Notes under the pieces: model-generated
The model's input: the letters and a program-made list of their open reading frames with translations, nothing else
What the model was told of the DNA's origin: nothing
Databases searched by the model: none
Made by a program: the position numbers and the translations under genes
In this document: positions 25,900-33,633 of the stretch, in pieces
Numbering within the stretch: position 1 is the stretch's first letter
Layout of the letters: every line of letters begins with the position of its first letter
DNA from: Candidatus Caenarcanales bacterium
GTDB lineage: Bacteria > Cyanobacteriota > Vampirovibrionia > LMEP-6097
Direction: 5' to 3'
Assembly: GCA_013216135.1 (NCBI GenBank)
Contig: JABSOS010000004.1
Span: 143,939 to 207,938 of the forward strand
Length of the DNA: 64,000 bases

Positions 25900-26592
25900 C
25901 TAGAAATATGGATTTTTATTTTTCTCTCTACTAAATATCTTCGCGGGGTCTTCAAAAGCATTTCTTCGATGGCGTGTTTGAGTTGGGTCAAAAAACGGAA
26001 TAAACTTTTCATCTTCATTCTTAGAAGATAAACCTGCTTTTATATTTGCTTGATCTGACTTAATCATTCGATGTAATTCATAATCGTGTTCAAATCTAAA
26101 TGTTTGTGAAACTAGAAATGGAATGGTTACACCACGCTTGATTAGAAAAGGTTTACCTTTCGAGTCTGGTGTTATTTTACTGTAAACACTGTTTTTCTTG
26201 GTTACGAGACTAAGTTTTTCATGATTTAATCTAGCTCTCATAGGTACTCTAGTACCACTATGAGTTATTAGGTTTTTAAGAGTGATATTAAGGTAAGCTT
26301 CTTCACCATGCTCACCAGCCTTTTTTAGATCAGTAATCTCTGCTTCAAATACCATTCCCACTGGTAATGCTAGATCATCTCCTGAAAATACTGGTGATGC
26401 TAACTGCATTAAAAGTTTATCGCCAAGTTTATTACTTTTAGAGCTAATATCTTCTCTTGCAATCATTTGCATGGGAGAATTAGGTGGGATAAATATTACT
26501 TGCGTTTTTTCCTCACAAAAACCCATTTCTGAAAAGAAAAAACTTACACAGAAAGCTAATATTAGAGATTTCTTAAAACAGCTTAAAAGCAT
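25900..26592 (-). CDS. Exported beta-domain protein, paralog 2
   Basis: A 230-residue protein with signal peptide (residues 1-26, ending MGFCEE). Its core, from IPPNSPMQMIARED to RVPMRARLNHEKLSL, aligns with the core of the upstream gene and has the pattern of TrbI/VirB10-like beta-barrels: A-x-x-(D/E)-x-I-S-S, LASPVFSGDDLALPVGMVFEAEI, then an L-(I/T)-x-(S/P)-x-G-x-R-(V/I)-P line. Unlike its paralog it has no glycine zipper. A basic C-terminus ends near RREKNKNPYF, again like the NPYY ending upstream. It starts 6 bases after its paralog stops, so it is co-transcribed. Role unknown; a periplasmic envelope component is likely. Confidence 0.55.
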   Translation of the reverse strand: MLLSCFKKSLILAFCVSFFFSEMGFCEEKTQVIFIPPNSPMQMIAREDISSKSNKLGDKLLMQLASPVFSGDDLALPVGMVFEAEITDLKKAGEHGEEAYLNITLKNLITHSGTRVPMRARLNHEKLSLVTKKNSVYSKITPDSKGKPFLIKRGVTIPFLVSQTFRFEHDYELHRMIKSDQANIKAGLSSKNEDEKFIPFFDPTQTRHRRNAFEDPAKIFSREKNKNPYF

Positions 26593-26598
26593 GGTTCT

Positions 26599-27375
26599 TT
26601 AATAGTAAGGGTTTTGGTTTTGATAGTAACCAGTGCCTTGTTGAGGAGCTGATGGAGGCTGAAAAGCACCACCTGAAGGATCACCAAATGGTCGTTGTGA
26701 ACCAAATTCACGTTGTGGACTTAAACTTGGTGGGGGAGCACTACCTATTTGTAAAGGTCTATCTAAAATAAATGGAATTGGAGTTCCTTTAGCAATGGTT
26801 AATTCTTTTCCTTTCTTAAGAGTTCCACCTAAAATACCAACACCACTACCTACGGCTGTACCTAAAGCTGTACCTCTTCCAACTCTTCCACCACTTATAG
26901 CACCACCGATTAAACCACTTAAAGCACCACCAGCAGCACCTGCAACAGTTGCTTTAGCATAGTGTTTAACTCGTGAGTGATTTTCAGCGGTAAGTGAAAA
27001 TCTGTTTTGGTCTAGGCTTGCTGAAAGTGGAATTCTTCCACCATCTGGAGTGATTACAGCAGTTAATCTAAAGTCTAATTTCCCTGGTGAGCCAGCCCTT
27101 CCAGCTGGAGAAGCTTCTATTACTTCTGCTTCCACTAATGCTCCTGCTGGTAATGCAACAGATGAACCAGAGTAAACAGGTGAGCCTAAACTAAGTGTAA
27201 GTCTTTCACCTGGACGAGTAAATTCTGAACTAATAGTTTCATTAATTACAGCTTGCATAGGTGTGCCAGCTGCTACATAAGAGACCGAGCCTCTGAAATT
27301 TTGTGCTTGTAACTGTAAACTAGTCAGGCTAAATACAGTTAGTAATATTAAGATTAGTTTAATTGATCTAGTCAT
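26599..27375 (-). CDS. Exported beta-domain protein with glycine zipper, paralog 1
   Basis: A 258-residue protein with signal peptide (1-25). It shares with the downstream gene a domain resembling the TrbI/VirB10 C-terminal fold (SPVYSGSSVALPAGALVEAEV; GGRIPLSASLDQNRFSL). Residues about 145-185 form a glycine-zipper segment (AGAAGGALSGLIGGAISGG), which often spans or inserts in membranes. A later GTPIPFILDRPL is the usual end of a VirB10-type barrel. The tail is Pro/Gln rich. An AATAAT box lies 8 bases before the ATG. No other type IV secretion gene is present, so I do not call it a secretion component. Confidence 0.55.
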   Translation of the reverse strand: MTRSIKLILILLTVFSLTSLQLQAQNFRGSVSYVAAGTPMQAVINETISSEFTRPGERLTLSLGSPVYSGSSVALPAGALVEAEVIEASPAGRAGSPGKLDFRLTAVITPDGGRIPLSASLDQNRFSLTAENHSRVKHYAKATVAGAAGGALSGLIGGAISGGRVGRGTALGTAVGSGVGILGGTLKKGKELTIAKGTPIPFILDRPLQIGSAPPPSLSPQREFGSQRPFGDPSGGAFQPPSAPQQGTGYYQNQNPYY

Positions 27376-27394
27376 ATATACCTATTATTCCCTT

Positions 27395-27518
27395 TTAAGA
27401 GTGATGAATAACTTCAACTTCTGCGTTTTCGTCATCCTCAAAATCCTCATATAATTCGATTATACTGCGGTTTTTCGTCTTACTCAGCCTTGAATTTGAA
27501 GTCCTGCACCACTCTTAA
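27395..27518. other. Intergenic region with inverted repeat and orphan -10
   Basis: TTAAGAGTG (27395-27403) and CACTCTTAA (27510-27518) form a perfect 9-base inverted repeat about 106 bases apart. Between them the minus strand carries a perfect TATAAT whose 3' end lies 8 bases before an ATG, opening a reading frame of about 21 codons. An overlapping minus-strand frame is open across most of the gap with an acidic, protein-like composition but no standard start. It could be a small leaderless gene, a small RNA or the remnant of a gene. Confidence 0.3.
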
Positions 27519-27552
27519 TTTATTTGATGAAGATAACTGTAAACTCAAAAGG

Positions 27553-27897
27553 TTAAGCGTCTGTTAAGATTTTATCTAATTCAGACTGAAGGCTATAAAT
27601 ATCTGCGCTTTCACGAAATCCAGCAAGTAAAATAAAATGATGTGCTAATGATTTGTAAATGTATATCATCCCTTTCTCTGTAAGTAAGATCTGTTTTGCA
27701 GATTCATTAATCACATTAATTTTTTCTTTAAAAAACTCTAAATTAATTTCATTTAGATAATCACGATAAAACTCTTCAACTAGATTTTTCTCTGAGTCAA
27801 TAATTACATAAGCATCTAATAAAGATAGTTTTACTAGCTCATCATTTATAGACTTGATATTTGCAATATCTTGATTTAAATTATCCATGCTCAGCAT
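27553..27897 (-). CDS. Hypothetical protein, Roadblock/LC7-like
   Basis: A 114-residue protein with alternating helix and strand: a helix at 5-25, LLDAYVIIDSEKN, a middle helix, then QILLTEKGMIYIYKSLAHHFILLAG and a final helix. The order is faintly reminiscent of Roadblock/LC7 or similar small regulatory folds, but no diagnostic motif is present. It overlaps the end of the upstream exported-protein gene by 17 bases (or 8 if the second ATG at 27888 is used), so they are translationally coupled. Confidence 0.4.
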   Translation of the reverse strand: MLSMDNLNQDIANIKSINDELVKLSLLDAYVIIDSEKNLVEEFYRDYLNEINLEFFKEKINVINESAKQILLTEKGMIYIYKSLAHHFILLAGFRESADIYSLQSELDKILTDA

Positions 27898-28333
27898 TTT
27901 TTCTAACTATCTCAATACTACTTATTTCTAACCAAGGCTCTCCTAGCGCAACTTCATACACTTTAGCGTTGATTTTAACTTGGTCGCCGTGCTCTATAAC
28001 TAGAGGTTTTTTTTCATCTTTGAAAAGTTCTAGCTTTGCTGCTAATTTCAGCTCTACAAGTGGGATTTGTTTTTGATCTGGTCTTGAAAGTACAATTCCT
28101 ATAAACTTTTTAGAATCTTTAAAAGCGTTTGGGTAATCTAAAGGTAGAGATGAGAATGAGAAAAAATCACCAACAATTTTAACTTTTTTATTTTTATAAA
28201 GCTTGGGGTTTTGAACTAAGTCTTGAAGTGGGATGAATCCCCCATCACATAATAGATTGAGATCATTTGCTTTAGCTGTGCTAAAGTTCAAACAAAGTAA
28301 ACAAAGAAATAATAATTTTACTAATCTAGTCAT
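27881..28333 (-). CDS. Small exported protein, OB-fold-like
   Basis: A 150-residue protein with a clear signal peptide (1-22, ending STAKA). The mature part reads like a beta barrel of the OB type: NKKVKIVGDFFSFSS, KKFIGIVLSRPDQ, PLVELKLAA, KPLVIEHGDQVKINAKVYEVALGEPWLEISSIEIV. The phrase HGDQVKINAKVYEV followed by a short LEISSIEIV strand is typical of periplasmic OB proteins that handle small ligands, but I cannot name the family. It is divergent from the SPOR-domain gene. Confidence 0.55.
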   Translation of the reverse strand: MTRLVKLLFLCLLCLNFSTAKANDLNLLCDGGFIPLQDLVQNPKLYKNKKVKIVGDFFSFSSLPLDYPNAFKDSKKFIGIVLSRPDQKQIPLVELKLAAKLELFKDEKKPLVIEHGDQVKINAKVYEVALGEPWLEISSIEIVRKNAEHG

Positions 28334-28392
28334 GTTAGTTATATTTATAGTACCAAGATAAAGAGAATTTTCCTAGAATCAAACGTTAATTA

Positions 28393-29271
28393 ATGGGTTT
28401 ACTTGATGATATTAAGAAACTAAGGGCAAGAGCAGAGTCTCTAAATAATAATCATGGCAAGCCCAAGAAAACAGAGTTCGACTTTAAAGAACCTAAGCCG
28501 GTTAATGACATAAATTTTGCTCAAGCTAGTATAGAAAAGAATCCTATTAATGACATAAATTTTGCTCAAGCTAGTATAGAAAAGAATCCTAGTCCTGAAT
28601 TTTCTGAAGATATATTTAAAAAAGACGAGCTTAAAAAAGATGATTTTAAAAAAGAATCTTATGCTCAAGAATCACTAACTGAAAACGACGACATTCTTGA
28701 TTCTAGAGTTGAGGATAAGCCTAGAGTTGACTCTAAGCTCCAAGCTTTTAGAAATCAATCAAGAAAGCAATCTTATCTCTATGAGAAGAAAGCTAAGAAG
28801 AAAAAGAAATCTGATTTCTTCAAAAAACCTTATAAAAGTCTTCACGATCAAACTAAGCAAGAAGAAGTAAAAGAGAATTTTTATGAAAGTTTTAATATTA
28901 AGATATTAATTCTGATAATTAGCGTCATACTGATTTTTGCATTAGTAAGAATTGAGAGTAGTTTTAGAAATAGTCATAAGAATAAAGTTCCTTCTGGAAC
29001 TAAGCTTGCAAAGGTGCCTAATGATAATAATGCTTACTATTTAGAGAAGAGTTTGATTATAAGTTCAGGCATGTTTATTAACTTAAGTAAAGCTAAATTA
29101 GCTCAAAATCGTATAAAAAATATTACAGAACAGGAAAGTAAAATCATTAAAATTGCAGATTATTACACGATTCAGATAGGTGGGCACTACTTTGATAAAG
29201 AAGATGCATTTTACGTATTAAATGAGCTATCGACTAGTGGTATAAAAGATATATCACTAAGGTTACAGTAA
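28393..29271 (+). CDS. SPOR-domain membrane protein
   Basis: A 292-residue bitopic protein. The N-terminal 170 residues are charged and probably disordered and include a perfect 15-residue tandem duplication (INDINFAQASIEKNP, residues about 37-66). A basic stretch (KKAKKKKKSDFFKK) precedes one transmembrane helix (about 177-194). The periplasmic C-terminus (about 218-292) fits a SPOR domain, with SGMFINLSKAKLAQNRI, YYTIQIGGHYFDKEDAFYVLNEL and GIKDISLRL. SPOR domains bind denuded peptidoglycan at division sites, so a role in cell division or wall remodelling is likely. Confidence 0.65.
   Translation: MGLLDDIKKLRARAESLNNNHGKPKKTEFDFKEPKPVNDINFAQASIEKNPINDINFAQASIEKNPSPEFSEDIFKKDELKKDDFKKESYAQESLTENDDILDSRVEDKPRVDSKLQAFRNQSRKQSYLYEKKAKKKKKSDFFKKPYKSLHDQTKQEEVKENFYESFNIKILILIISVILIFALVRIESSFRNSHKNKVPSGTKLAKVPNDNNAYYLEKSLIISSGMFINLSKAKLAQNRIKNITEQESKIIKIADYYTIQIGGHYFDKEDAFYVLNELSTSGIKDISLRLQ
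28502..28591 (+). repeat. Perfect 45-bp tandem duplication
   Basis: Two identical 45-base units (28502-28546 and 28547-28591) adjoin in frame and each encode 15 residues of the SPOR protein. Identity across synonymous sites indicates a recent event. Confidence 0.9.
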
Positions 29272-29306
29272 ACGGATTTCTCTATTTATTGTAAAATATC
29301 GTATGT

Positions 29307-29975
29307 ATGCTTAAAGATATCGAAAACAATTATTTATTACGTAGACTTCACTCATTAAGTGGAATATTGCCGATTGGCTTATTCGTAATTTTTCACTTGA
29401 TGGCTAACAGTGTTTCTATCTTTAGTGCAGAGAACTATAATGCGATTATTAATTTTTTAAGATCATTGCCGTTTGTTGAGTTAATTGAATGGGCAGTTTT
29501 ATTCTTACCTATTGCGTTTCACGCAGTATACGGAGTAATTATTTATAAGACGGCTAAGCCGAACCACTTCCAGTATTCATACCTTGAAAACTGGAGATAC
29601 ATCCTTCAAAGAGCTACTGGTATGATCGCTTTAGTTTATATTATTTATCATATTTTCCAGTTCAGAACTGTTGAAGAGTTAGACTATGACTACATCGCTA
29701 AATCTTTAGCTGGAACTCAATCTATAGATTTTCTTCCGAATATTCCATTATTAAACCCATTTAGCATTTACTGGTTTTATGTAATTGGTATTCTTGCAAG
29801 TGTTTACCACTTAGCTAATGGTATTTGGAGTTTCTGTATAACTTGGGGAATTACGGTGGGTAAAAAATCACAGTTAGCTGTGATTAGCTTATCTTTCTTA
29901 GTTTTTGTTGTATTAAGTGTAGTAGGTATTGCTACTTGTAATTCACTTGCTGAAGCTGGTTCTAAGCTTTTGTAA
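29307..29975 (+). CDS. sdhC: Succinate dehydrogenase cytochrome b558-type membrane subunit
   Basis: A 222-residue membrane protein with five hydrophobic helices, matching the Bacillus-type SdhC/FrdC single-subunit anchor that binds two hemes. Histidines suited to heme ligation occur in LLRRLHSLSG, FHLMANS, FHAVYGVIIY, IYHIFQFRT and VYHLANGIWSF, the expected one per helix. No sdhA or sdhB lies beside it. A TAAAAT box ends 9 bases before the ATG. The downstream hairpin at 30004-30037 probably ends its transcript. Confidence 0.88.
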   Translation: MLKDIENNYLLRRLHSLSGILPIGLFVIFHLMANSVSIFSAENYNAIINFLRSLPFVELIEWAVLFLPIAFHAVYGVIIYKTAKPNHFQYSYLENWRYILQRATGMIALVYIIYHIFQFRTVEELDYDYIAKSLAGTQSIDFLPNIPLLNPFSIYWFYVIGILASVYHLANGIWSFCITWGITVGKKSQLAVISLSFLVFVVLSVVGIATCNSLAEAGSKLL

Positions 29976-30003
29976 TTTGAACTAGATTTAATAATTTATT
30001 GCT

Positions 30004-30037
30004 AAAAGACCTAGCTTAATTTAAAGCTTGGTCTTTT
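30004..30037. terminator. Bidirectional terminator inside the metF 3' end
   Basis: AAAAGACC (30004-30011) and GGTCTTTT (30030-30037) pair perfectly, with AGCTT/AAGCT (30013-30017 and 30024-30028) extending the stem after one T-T mismatch. The arms supply a T run in each direction. The last codons of metF form part of the hairpin. Confidence 0.65.
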
Positions 30038-30957
30038 GGCATTATCGTATCTAAAATCTCAGCTAAAGCAGCTTCTTGACCGATAGCCATTAAGTGAATA
30101 CCTTTAAAGCCCATATCTTTAACTATGCTAGTAATTTCTTTAGCGTTGTTTAAACCAATTTCTCTTTGCGTTTTTAAGGCGTTTTCATTTTTAGGGTCAC
30201 TATCATCATAGTTACTTTTTAATTCACTCATTAAGCTCTCAGGTACTTCTACGCCCCAAATATTTTCGTGCATAAAACTTGCTTGCTTGAAAGTTTTAAT
30301 CGGAGTAATTCCTAAAAGTGTTTTTCCGGCAATTTCATCGCTGATCGTATTTCTGAATGATTCTAATTGTTTAGGGTCAAAGCAGATTTGAGTCTGAAAA
30401 TACTCGACTCCATAGGAAAGTCTTCTTTCCATCGTTTCTCTTTGAGTTTTTAAATCTGGCATTCCTGGGTGGGCTGCTGAACCTACACAAAAGCTATATG
30501 CGTTTTCTTCAAAAGGCTTTAACTCTTTTCCTGCGTAGTCCTTGCCAGATTCAATCATTTTTATAATTTGAATTAAATCTTCTGTTCCTATATCAAATGC
30601 AGCTTGAGTTTCAGGGTAGTCTCCTTGTTTAGGATCATCTCCACGAAGGGGAAGAATATTTTTAAGGCCTAAAGCAGCAGCTCCTAAGATATCTGACTGA
30701 AGGGCAAGTCTATTTCTATCCCTACAAGTTATTTGCCAAAGTGCTTCAATACCAGTTTCTTTTTGCATTAGATAAGAAGCTACAAGAGATGACATTTTTA
30801 CTCCTGCTCCGGAATTATCTGTGATGTTAATCGCTGAAACTTTATTTTTAAGTTTTTTTGCATTTGCTACTAATGTTTCACAAGTAAAACTTTTTTTAGG
30901 GTTTAATTCTGCTGTAGCAATAAACTTATTAGATTTTAGATCTGCACTTAAATTCAT
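30016..30957 (-). CDS. metF: Methylenetetrahydrofolate reductase
   Basis: A 313-residue TIM-barrel flavoenzyme of the MTHFR family that reduces 5,10-methylene-THF to 5-methyl-THF for methionine synthesis. Visible marks: FIATAELNPKK with the catalytic Glu, AINITDNSGAGVKMSS, the WQITCRDRNRLALQSDILGA segment, LPLRGDDP and the later FFQTQICFD-like strand (EYFQTQICFDP). The short length fits the single-domain bacterial form. It is convergent with sdhC and its stop codon lies inside the shared terminator hairpin. Confidence 0.9.
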   Translation of the reverse strand: MNLSADLKSNKFIATAELNPKKSFTCETLVANAKKLKNKVSAINITDNSGAGVKMSSLVASYLMQKETGIEALWQITCRDRNRLALQSDILGAAALGLKNILPLRGDDPKQGDYPETQAAFDIGTEDLIQIIKMIESGKDYAGKELKPFEENAYSFCVGSAAHPGMPDLKTQRETMERRLSYGVEYFQTQICFDPKQLESFRNTISDEIAGKTLLGITPIKTFKQASFMHENIWGVEVPESLMSELKSNYDDSDPKNENALKTQREIGLNNAKEITSIVKDMGFKGIHLMAIGQEAALAEILDTIMPKDQALN

Positions 30958-31007
30958 AAAAAAATACTCTATGTTAATTTTTTACCACGTTTTTCTATAG
31001 AATCTAT

Positions 31008-31013
31008 TAAAAT
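31008..31013 (+). promoter_or_regulatory. -10 TAAAAT of mreB
   Basis: TAAAAT ends 9 bases before the mreB ATG. A second candidate, TAGAAT (30998-31003), lies 10 bases further upstream and would give a leader of about 12 bases. Confidence 0.45.
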
Positions 31014-31022
31014 ATCAATTAT

Positions 31023-32078
31023 ATGGGTTTATTTGGCAAGTTATCGAAAAATATAGGTATCGACTTAGGTACCGCAAATACTTTAGTCTGTTCAGAGGAA
31101 GGTATTATTCTGCGTGAACCCAGTGTTGTAGCTGTAAATAGCCTTACTTCAGAGGTCCTTGCTGTAGGTGAAGAAGCTAAAGCTATGATTGGTAAAACTC
31201 CAAGCCACATCATTGCGGTGAGACCACTTCGTGATGGAGTAATTGCAGATTTCGGTTATGCAGAAATCATGCTTAGATATTTTTTAGAGAAAGCTAATAC
31301 TAGTAAAGGATTCTTTAAACCGATCGCAAAGCCACGTATTGCTATTGGTATTCCTAGTGGTATCACTGAAGTAGAGAGAAGAGCTGTGCGTGAAGCAGCT
31401 GAAAATGCTGGTGCCGGTCAAGTTTACTTATTAGATGAGCCTATGGCTGCTGCTATTGGTGCTGGACTTGCTGTTGCTGATCCTATAGGTAGCATGATCG
31501 TCGACATCGGTGGTGGTACTACTGAAGTTGCGGTGACTAGTTTATCTGGAATCGTAATCTCTGAAAGTATTAGAATCGCAGGTGATGAGTTAAATACTTC
31601 TATTATTAACTACATGAAGAAAGTTTATAACCTCTCTGTAGGTGAAACTACTGCTGAGAATATTAAGATTAAACTTGGTTCAGCTTTTAAAGTGAGTGAA
31701 GAGTCTGATGAGGATCAATTAGAAGTTAGAGGTTTAAATCTTTTAAATGGTTTACCTAGAACAGTAATTGTAAACAGAGCTGAAATCAGAGAAGCTATGG
31801 TTGAGCCATTAACTTCTATCGTTGAGTCTGTGAAAAGAACTCTTGAAAGAATTCCTCCTGAATTAGCTGCTGATATCTATGATAGAGGTATCGTACTTGC
31901 AGGTGGTGGAGCTCTTCTTAAAGGTTTAGATGAAATGATTGCTCATGAAACTGAAGTCCCTGTCCATATCGCAGATGATCCACTTTCTTGTGTAGTTTTA
32001 GGTGCAGGTAAAGTTTTAACTGACAAGTCATTAAAGAGAGTTCTTGAGTTAACGACGACACAAGCAAACCTAGTCTAG
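31023..32078 (+). CDS. mreB: Rod-shape determining actin homolog MreB
   Basis: A 351-residue MreB. Phosphate 1 loop GIDLGTANT (residues about 13-21), connect 1 and phosphate 2 MIVDIGGGTTEVAV, and adenosine motif GIVLAGGGALLKGLD near residue 285 are all present, with IGIPSGITEVERRAV and LDEPMAAAIGAGL as usual. It polymerises beneath the inner membrane and guides lateral wall synthesis. It heads an operon with mreC (3-base gap) and rsfS, so the cell is expected to be rod-shaped or curved. Confidence 0.97.
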   Translation: MGLFGKLSKNIGIDLGTANTLVCSEEGIILREPSVVAVNSLTSEVLAVGEEAKAMIGKTPSHIIAVRPLRDGVIADFGYAEIMLRYFLEKANTSKGFFKPIAKPRIAIGIPSGITEVERRAVREAAENAGAGQVYLLDEPMAAAIGAGLAVADPIGSMIVDIGGGTTEVAVTSLSGIVISESIRIAGDELNTSIINYMKKVYNLSVGETTAENIKIKLGSAFKVSEESDEDQLEVRGLNLLNGLPRTVIVNRAEIREAMVEPLTSIVESVKRTLERIPPELAADIYDRGIVLAGGGALLKGLDEMIAHETEVPVHIADDPLSCVVLGAGKVLTDKSLKRVLELTTTQANLV

Positions 32079-32081
32079 TAA

Positions 32082-32873
32082 ATGAACAGTAAAGATCTCA
32101 AATCTTTTGTGCTAACAATTTTGCTAATTTTCTTTTTAGCTTGGTTTTTTGTTAGACCTATTTCAGACGGTTTCTCTTTTATATATTCTTTTACTGGAAA
32201 GATTTTTAACCAAGTTGGGTCTGAGATTTCTGAAAGTAAGGAAGAAGTTGGTGATTATATTGATTCGCTTGAAAGAATTAAAGAACTAGAGCTTGAAAAC
32301 AAGCAAATTAAACTTGAAAATATCAAACTAAACTCTTTCGTTAAACGCAAAAAATATGATGAACAGGCTGATTTAAATTTTATTGGTTTGAAAATACCTA
32401 GTATACAAGCTGAAATAATTGGTAGATCTCCAGATACTTGGCACGAACAAATAATTATCTCTAAAGGTAAAAAAGACGGAGTTAAGCTTGGCAGCGGTGT
32501 CTTTTCGCTGAAAGGAATTATCGGTCAAGTAACTAAAGTAAATGAAAATAGTTCTATTGCTAAGTTAATTTTTGATAGAAGCTTTAGGATCGGAGCGAAA
32601 GTTGTCAGAACTGGGGAGTATGGAGTTATTACTGGTGCTTATCCGGACTTTGCTAGCTTAGAATTTATTAAAATTGACTCTGGTATTAAGGAAGGCGATA
32701 CTATCGTTTCTAGTGGGCTATGTTTATCAAGTGATTCTTGCCCTTACCCGAATGATTTTCCTATCGGAAAAGTTGTACAAGTAAAAAAAGATCCCAATAT
32801 CGTTGGCTTAGTTGTTAAAATAGAATTCTTTGAAAAGCTTAATCGCATTAAGGAGATATACGTAGTAAATTGA
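32082..32873 (+). CDS. mreC: Rod shape-determining protein MreC
   Basis: A 263-residue bitopic protein: N-terminal transmembrane helix (about 8-25), coiled coil (about 55-90, ERIKELELENKQIKLENIKL), then the MreC beta domains with EIIGRSPDTWHEQIIISKGKKDGVKLGSGV, a signature stretch, and GDTIVSSGLCLSSDSCPYPNDFPIGKV. It links MreB to periplasmic wall enzymes. The expected mreD is absent; rsfS follows directly, with its TTG start overlapping the mreC stop (TTGA, 32870-32873). Confidence 0.9.
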   Translation: MNSKDLKSFVLTILLIFFLAWFFVRPISDGFSFIYSFTGKIFNQVGSEISESKEEVGDYIDSLERIKELELENKQIKLENIKLNSFVKRKKYDEQADLNFIGLKIPSIQAEIIGRSPDTWHEQIIISKGKKDGVKLGSGVFSLKGIIGQVTKVNENSSIAKLIFDRSFRIGAKVVRTGEYGVITGAYPDFASLEFIKIDSGIKEGDTIVSSGLCLSSDSCPYPNDFPIGKVVQVKKDPNIVGLVVKIEFFEKLNRIKEIYVVN

Positions 32874-33250
32874 CACCTGAAGAGACTGAATTAGAGACAA
32901 AAGACCTTGCTTTTAGAATTGCTAATTATTGTGAAGATAAGAAAGCTATAGACACAGAGGTTCTAGATATTAGGGGTGTTTCAGATATCTCTGACTTTAT
33001 TGTTATTTGTTCAGGGGATAGCCCAGCTCAATTAAAAGCTATAGCTAGAAATGTTGAAGAATCTATGACAGATTTTCAACATGTTGAGCCGGTTCTGAAG
33101 GAAGGTCAGTATGGTGATAAGTGGTATCTTTTAGATTATTCTGACGTTATCGTTCATATTATTGAGCATAATGCCCGTGAGTTTTATAATTTAGAGGAAT
33201 TATGGCAGAATGCTTTATTTATTCCTCGTAATGAGTGGGCTGAGATTTAA
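32870..33250 (+). CDS. rsfS: Ribosomal silencing factor RsfS
   Basis: A 126-residue RsfS/DUF143 protein: KKAIDTEVLDIRGVSDISDFIVICSGDSPAQLKAIARNV is the family core, followed by EGQYGDKWYLLDYSDVIVHI. RsfS binds ribosomal protein L14 and prevents subunit joining under poor nutrition. The start is TTG, overlapping the mreC stop, with AAGGAGA 14 bases upstream. It occupies the place mreD holds in many genomes. Confidence 0.92.
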   Translation: MTPEETELETKDLAFRIANYCEDKKAIDTEVLDIRGVSDISDFIVICSGDSPAQLKAIARNVEESMTDFQHVEPVLKEGQYGDKWYLLDYSDVIVHIIEHNAREFYNLEELWQNALFIPRNEWAEI

Positions 33251-33288
33251 ATACTAGGAATAATTAAGAAATAATTAAGGATCTGTGG

Positions 33289-33294
33289 TATTAT
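33289..33294 (+). promoter_or_regulatory. -10 TATTAT of the small protein gene
   Basis: TGG followed by TATTAT, ending 6 bases before the ATG at 33301. The tight spacing is the main support for the 61-residue frame being a gene. Confidence 0.45.
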
Positions 33295-33300
33295 TTTTAC

Positions 33301-33486
33301 ATGAATTTGAAACCTTTAAAAACTGCATCCTGGCTCTTCAATGTACCTGTTAAAGCATTAGCAGGAAATTTTAAAGCTGTATTAAAACCTATTGGTGAAG
33401 AAGAGTATGGGCGAAAAGTAATTGAAGAATTTCATAAAGGTGTTCAGGAGTTTGGAGAGCATATAGAAAATTCTTCTGGTGAATAA
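33301..33486 (+). CDS. Small orphan protein, 61 aa
   Basis: A 61-residue protein: a basic, hydrophobic first half (LKTASWLFNVPVKALAGNFKAVLKP) and an acidic helical second half (EEFHKGVQEFGEHIEN). I do not recognise it. It is bounded by a strong leaderless-type promoter upstream and a near-perfect terminator downstream (33571-33608), so it is a self-contained transcription unit. The amphipathic N-terminal half suggests membrane association. Confidence 0.5.
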   Translation: MNLKPLKTASWLFNVPVKALAGNFKAVLKPIGEEEYGRKVIEEFHKGVQEFGEHIENSSGE

Positions 33487-33570
33487 ATAATTTAAAGTGG
33501 TTTAATCATTGCTACTGTGTATTAATGAATAGTGTAAGCTTTAATACAACCTAGATAATATTATTATAAA

Positions 33571-33608
33571 TAAGAACCTCTCACCGCTTTAGTAGTGAGA
33601 GGTTCTTA
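33571..33608. terminator. Strong bidirectional Rho-independent terminator
   Basis: A perfect 14-base-pair stem (33571-33584 with 33595-33608) and 10-base loop between two convergent genes. The arm ends are A/T rich, giving a short T tract in both directions. Confidence 0.8.
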
Positions 33609-33633
33609 TTGTAATTATCCGATGAGCAATATA

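Noticed and set aside
25900-27375. Type IV secretion locus
   Set aside because: Only a VirB10-like rhythm in two small exported proteins; no ATPase, VirB9, VirB8 or coupling protein anywhere in the window.
28441-28668. Minus-strand repeat-containing frame opposite the SPOR protein
   Set aside because: It is the mirror image of the 45-base duplication; the plus-strand frame has the membrane helix and SPOR domain.
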